Source: Liolophura sinensis
Lineage: Eukaryota > Mollusca > Polyplacophora > Chitonida > Chitonidae
Assembly (NCBI RefSeq): GCF_032854445.1
Contig: NC_088305.1
Location: 8,355,717-8,419,716 of the forward strand
Length of the DNA stretch: 64,000 nucleotides
Direction of reading: 5' to 3'
Part shown: piece by piece, positions 62,251-64,000 of the stretch
How positions within the stretch are numbered: position 1 is the first letter of the stretch
How the letters are laid out: the number at the start of each line of letters is the position of its first letter
Made by a program: the position numbers and the translations under genes
The notes under the pieces: model-generated
What the model was told of the DNA's origin: nothing
Seen by the model: only the letters and a program-made list of their open reading frames with translations
Database searches by the model: none

Positions 62251-64000
62251 CTGAAAAAAAATCGTGGCGTGGTATTAATTGCGATTTACATCAATACACG
62301 ACACGTCGATCCTGGTAATACTCTGCAAACATTTGTACACAACATATCCTTAACCTGTACAATATCAGCCTAAGATGATGAATTCTGGACAAAACCTTAA
62401 CTGAATGATTCACTTGAATCACGCCAAATACAGTGCTTCTCTCTGTCGATGTGAGAACCAACAAAACCTGGTGGGCCACAATATCTATTCCATCATCCCT
62501 TTTAGACAAACATCACGGAAAAAAGGTAAGGGCCTACCGTTTAATAAAAACGTCAGTTCTCAACAAAGCTCTGTTGCACACCCTTTACTGGTGTAGCTGT
62601 CTACCACAGTTCTTGTAATATTTCTGCTTCACATGAGGTACCCACTTTCTAACGGAAATCCGACATTGTCATGCTTTTTCTCAACGAAAATTAGGGCTGT
62701 GCTAATCATAATTTTCACTTGTCTGTCTGGTATCTAATGAGAAATAAGTACGACTAGACATCGTTACCATGTCAATGCGATGTTATAAAGGTGATTGTTA
62801 GACTAAAGGGCCAAAATGGCGAAAGCTGGACTCAAACACGCGACCACTTATTGGTCATGATAGCCACAGCCAGTCGGCGCTTTAAAGGAAAACCCCAACG
62901 ACTTTATTTTCACACTAAATTTTCCCTAAACACAGTACTTATGCTATGTTAATCTGTAAACTGCATCAAAAAATATTATGTGAACTGATTCCATTAAAAA
63001 AAAAAAAAAACATTCAAGTTGGACCCTTTGTCTATCTTGTCGACCGCAGAGCCCTGGCCAAGTGACGTCATGCCTTGGGTACCGCCCTTGAATATCTATT
63101 GAAAAGCCCTGCAAAGCATAGCCGACTCCATGCATTAGGCCTACCGACTATAGCCCCACATGTACACCTCTTAATAAGCACCCTGAAAACAATATAATTA
63201 AATCAGCTTTACAACAAATATTTTAAAGATAGGCTACCGGAGATGTCTTAGACACGGTAAATCATGTACAGCATAGCGCGATACGATGACCGATTTTCGC
63301 TCACATATCGGCCATATTCGCTCCCTACTGATTTGACTGACACCGAGCGGACATCCACCGAATTATGGTAGTATATGTGGAGAATTTGTCACGGTTTCGC
63401 AGATAACAGGCCATTCATTTTTATAGTCAAGTTGAGCGATGCCGGCTTACTCACGAATATCCATGCAGTCGGGCCAGCCCATTGTGAGTTGCACTCGCGG
63501 CAAAAGTCTGTCACTCAACGCCGGGAAACTAACAATGAAGTTAATCCTTTGTGTTATATCACCGACAAAAATAAATAACTGAATGGAAACAACGATTTTT
63601 GACTCATAGAAATGCCAGTTTAAATTGTGTCTGGGTTACCGTTACGGACTTCCAGGTAAGGTATCACTGAGCTCGGGATGGGGTTGGAGGGGGGCACCCT
63701 GCAGCCTCGTGGCCGTTGTACTGCACAGGCTAGAGCCTTCAGTTTGTGTCACAGGCTGCTGTTTCAAATAAGGAAGAAGCTTCACAAATTCTGCATTCAG
63801 TGGGTGAAAATCCGGACGTCTTTTTCGTTTGGATTTGGGGGTGTTTGGTTGGGGGATATTACAAGGCTCGTCCTTCGGCCTGTTCTTTTAGGAGGTATGT
63901 CTCATACGGCTACGATCGTGTGCACCGAATTAAAGGGCGTGTTTGACTAGATCTGGACCGTATTTTGTAAATCTGTGGTATATTTAGGGCATGTATGTAA
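62251..64000. other. Intron 1 of FReD copy 4 (running off the window)
   Basis: Aligned to 1812-3170 of unit 1 with a private insert at about 62690-62890. That insert has a weak tRNA-like head on the minus strand (box B-like GTGTTTGAGTCCAGC near 62830). The signal-peptide exon is not reached. Confidence 0.45.

Larger units (their letters stand above)
55450..64000. repeat. Tandem duplication unit 4 (partial, most diverged)
   Basis: Carries pseudogene copy 4. Alignment to unit 1 remains visible to the window end (63960 matches about 3140), with many substitutions and several private insertions. Confidence 0.75.

Overview
The window is animal genomic DNA. It is AT-rich, introns take up far more space than exons, and it is crowded with SINE copies, a DNA transposon, an LTR retrotransposon and microsatellites. 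The tRNA-headed SINEs, whose central domain looks like the MetaSINE/Nin-DC type common in molluscs, and an expanded family of fibrinogen-domain proteins point to a lophotrochozoan, most likely a mollusc. The species cannot be fixed from sequence alone.

Layout: the region is a tandem array of at least four copies of one minus-strand host gene. Each copy lies in a repeated unit of roughly 15-21 kb that includes its introns and flanking DNA. The gene has five exons: signal peptide, then four exons of a fibrinogen-related domain (FReD), with intron phases 1-0-1-1. It encodes a secreted protein of 272 aa. Copy 1 (1-4491) loses its 3' end at the window edge. Copy 2 (17667-26023) has all its coding exons but has lost the splice acceptor of exon 2. 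Copy 3 (34615-40522) looks intact. Copy 4 (55621 to beyond 62250) is older and carries two frameshifts. Shared SINE insertions and deletions order the copies: copy 4 split first, then copy 3, while copies 1 and 2 are nearly identical.

Three mobile insertions are dated by empty sites in sister units. (i) A 4.5-kb DNA transposon (10046-14570) sits between copies 1 and 2, flanked by AAAT. It holds a broken Mutator/Kolobok-like transposase on the minus strand and an intact, convergent I-PpoI-type His-Me finger (HNH-like) endonuclease gene on the plus strand. It also has 418-bp direct repeats at both ends. (ii) A 6.9-kb LTR retrotransposon (42160-49101) lies about 1.6 kb upstream of copy 3, flanked by ACTA. 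It is a Ty3/gypsy-related element with the unusual order gag-protease-integrase-reverse transcriptase-RNase H, as in the Gmr1 group. It looks whole and young. (iii) Several SINEs, a MITE-like repeat and a probable solo LTR lie in introns and between genes.

The host genes probably make secreted lectin-like recognition proteins (ficolin, techylectin or FREP type). The rest of the window is duplicated intergenic DNA in which I see no further convincing gene. The best candidates for something undescribed are the endonuclease-bearing DNA transposon with LTR-like repeats and the integrase-first retrotransposon in a probable mollusc.
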